Shown: one piece after another, positions 62,671 to 64,000 of the stretch
How positions within the stretch are numbered: position 1 is the first letter of the stretch
Layout of the letters: each line of letters starts with the position of its first letter
Source: Bacteroidaceae bacterium
Lineage (GTDB): Bacteria; Bacteroidota; Bacteroidia; Bacteroidales; Bacteroidaceae
Direction: 5' to 3'
NCBI GenBank assembly: GCA_017633615.1
Contig: JAGBPB010000033.1
Span: forward strand, 1-64,000
DNA: 64,000 nt
Position numbers and translations under genes: made by a program
The notes under the pieces: model-generated
Told to the model about the DNA's origin: nothing
Databases searched by the model: none
Seen by the model: only the letters and a program-made list of their open reading frames with translations

Positions 62671-64000
62671 ATGAATATTAGAAACATTGCGATTATTGCG
62701 CATGTAGATCATGGTAAGACAACACTGGTTGACAAGATGATGCTGGCCGGACACCTGTTCCGTGACAATCAGGCCAAGGGAGAGCTTATGCTTGACAATA
62801 ATGACCTGGAACGCGAGCGCGGCATAACCATCCTGTCCAAGAACGTGTCAATAATGTATAAGGATACCAAGATTAACATCATCGATACTCCGGGACACTC
62901 TGATTTTGGAGGTGAGGTGGAGCGTGTACTCAATATGGCCGACGGCTGCATCCTTCTGGTGGATGCCTTTGAAGGCCCCATGCCTCAGACCCGCTTTGTA
63001 CTGCAGAAAGCTCTGCAGATTGGACTCAAGCCCATCGTTGTAGTAAACAAGGTTGATAAGCCCAACTGCCGTCCTGAGGAGGTTTATGAAATGGTGTTTG
63101 ACCTTATGTTCGCTCTTGATGCTACAGAGGAGCAGCTTGATTTCCCCGTGCTTTACGGCTCTGCCAAGCAGAATTGGATGAGCACAGACTGGAAGCAGCC
63201 CACTGACAATATCCTGCCTCTGCTCGACGCTATCGTTGAGCATATTCCCGCTCCCAAGCAGGAGGAGGGAACCCTGCAGATGCTTATCACATCACTTGAC
63301 TACTCATCATATACCGGCCGTATAGCAGTGGGCCGCGTAAACCGCGGAACCCTGAACGAGGGTATGACCTGCACGCTGGCACACCGTGACGGCACCAAGG
63401 AGAAAGTCAAGATCAAGGAACTCCACACTTTTGAGGGCATGGGCCGTAAGCGCGTTCCCACTGTTGGAACCGGCGATATCTGCGCCATAGTAGGACTTGA
63501 CAAGTTTGAGATTGGTGATACCATTTGCGATGCCGAGAACCCTGATCCCCTGCCGCCTATTGCAATCGATGAGCCTACCATGAGTATGCTCTTCTCAATA
63601 AATGACTCACCTTTCTTTGGAAAGGAGGGTAAATACGTAACCTCACGCCATATCCAGGACCGTCTGAATCTGGAGCTTGACAAGAACCTGGCTCTTCGTG
63701 TACGCCGCACTGAAGAGGACGGCAAGTGGATAGTATCAGGCCGTGGTGTGCTGCATCTGTCAATCCTTATTGAGACCATGCGTCGTGAGGGTTATGAGCT
63801 GCAGGTAGGTCAGCCTCAAGTTATCATGAAGGAGATAGAGGGCCGCACCTGTGAACCTATTGAAGAACTCACCATCAGCGTTCCTGAGGAGTTTGCCAGC
63901 AAGATGATAGACCTGGCTACCAAGCGCAAGGGTGAGATGACATCCATGGATACCCAAGGTGACCGTGTAGTCATAGTATTCGATATCCCATCACGCGGTA
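62671..64000 (+). CDS. typA: ribosome-associated GTPase TypA/BipA (5' part, runs off the edge)
   Basis: TypA is a translational GTPase that helps in ribosome assembly and stress responses. The open frame runs 443 codons from the ATG at 62671 to the window edge without a stop. G1 is AHVDHGKTT near residue 10, G2 RGITI, G3 [16 protein letters not shown], and G4 NKVDK. The second domain (GTLNEGMTC and following) and the third domain ([21 protein letters not shown]) are present. About a quarter of the protein, including the C-terminal domain, lies beyond the window. The start has a normal TypA N-terminus ([15 protein letters not shown]). Confidence 0.95.
   Translation, partial: MNIRNIAIIAHVDHGKTTLVDKMMLAGHLFRDNQAKGELMLDNNDLERERGITILSKNVSIMYKDTKINIIDTPGHSDFGGEVERVLNMADGCILLVDAFEGPMPQTRFVLQKALQIGLKPIVVVNKVDKPNCRPEEVYEMVFDLMFALDATEEQLDFPVLYGSAKQNWMSTDWKQPTDNILPLLDAIVEHIPAPKQEEGTLQMLITSLDYSSYTGRIAVGRVNRGTLNEGMTCTLAHRDGTKEKVKIKELHTFEGMGRKRVPTVGTGDICAIVGLDKFEIGDTICDAENPDPLPPIAIDEPTMSMLFSINDSPFFGKEGKYVTSRHIQDRLNLELDKNLALRVRRTEEDGKWIVSGRGVLHLSILIETMRREGYELQVGQPQVIMKEIEGRTCEPIEELTISVPEEFASKMIDLATKRKGEMTSMDTQGDRVVIVFDIPSRG

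Overview
The window is chromosomal DNA from a member of the Bacteroidales. Three things point there. Many promoters fit the Bacteroidetes form, a TTG about 19-21 bases upstream of TAnnTTTG. The families are typical of the phylum: DUF4294, DUF3098, DUF2723, YfhO, M49 and M64 peptidases, SusC-type plug sequence, and outer-membrane or lipoprotein signals. The S-adenosylmethionine synthase gene has a SAM-II-like leader. The species cannot be fixed from this sequence. I see no rRNA, tRNA, CRISPR array, insertion sequence or prophage, and no gene-free stretch longer than about 230 bases.

Layout. 0.1-7.8 kb (minus strand): a kinase-fold protein, mutS, a GltS-like carrier, lgt, ychF and a DUF4294 protein. 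7.9-12.1 kb (plus): an exported helix-hairpin-helix protein, a radical SAM protein and dacB. 12.1-19.0 kb (minus): a polysaccharide deacetylase, a large DUF2723 membrane protein, purD and an RNA methyltransferase with a long basic tail. 19.1-25.3 kb: a tiny stand-alone SusC-plug-like protein, two GH31 glycosidases and a lytic transglycosylase. 25.3-26.8 kb: metK behind its riboswitch.

26.9-46.9 kb is one unbroken minus-strand run of about 20 genes with almost no spacing. It starts with a methyltransferase, ftsX, DUF3098, uppP, truB, queA, folK and a 43-residue ORF. It continues into a surface-glycan cluster (30.5-41.6 kb) and ends with an EamA transporter, a cysteine-rich nitroreductase lipoprotein and dipeptidyl peptidase III. 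The glycan cluster is the most unusual part. It has a cytidylyltransferase-reductase fusion like the CDP-ribitol enzyme of Haemophilus capsules, two CDP-glycerol/ribitol phosphotransferase-family proteins, an opine-dehydrogenase-family protein, a nucleotidyltransferase fused to a PLP aminotransferase/decarboxylase, two family 2 glycosyltransferases, an acyltransferase and a flippase. Together they suggest a phosphoalditol (teichoic-acid-like) surface polymer carrying an unusual amine or opine substituent.

47.1-64 kb: miaB, a CoA transferase, a GntR-regulated ABC module with a candidate operator, metG, a second TarI/IspD-type cytidylyltransferase closely resembling the fusion's N-terminus, a YfhO membrane protein, a family 4 glycosyltransferase, an M64 peptidase, rnr, rpsO and the 5' part of typA, which runs off the right edge. 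All function calls come from reading motifs and family features by eye; no database search was run.
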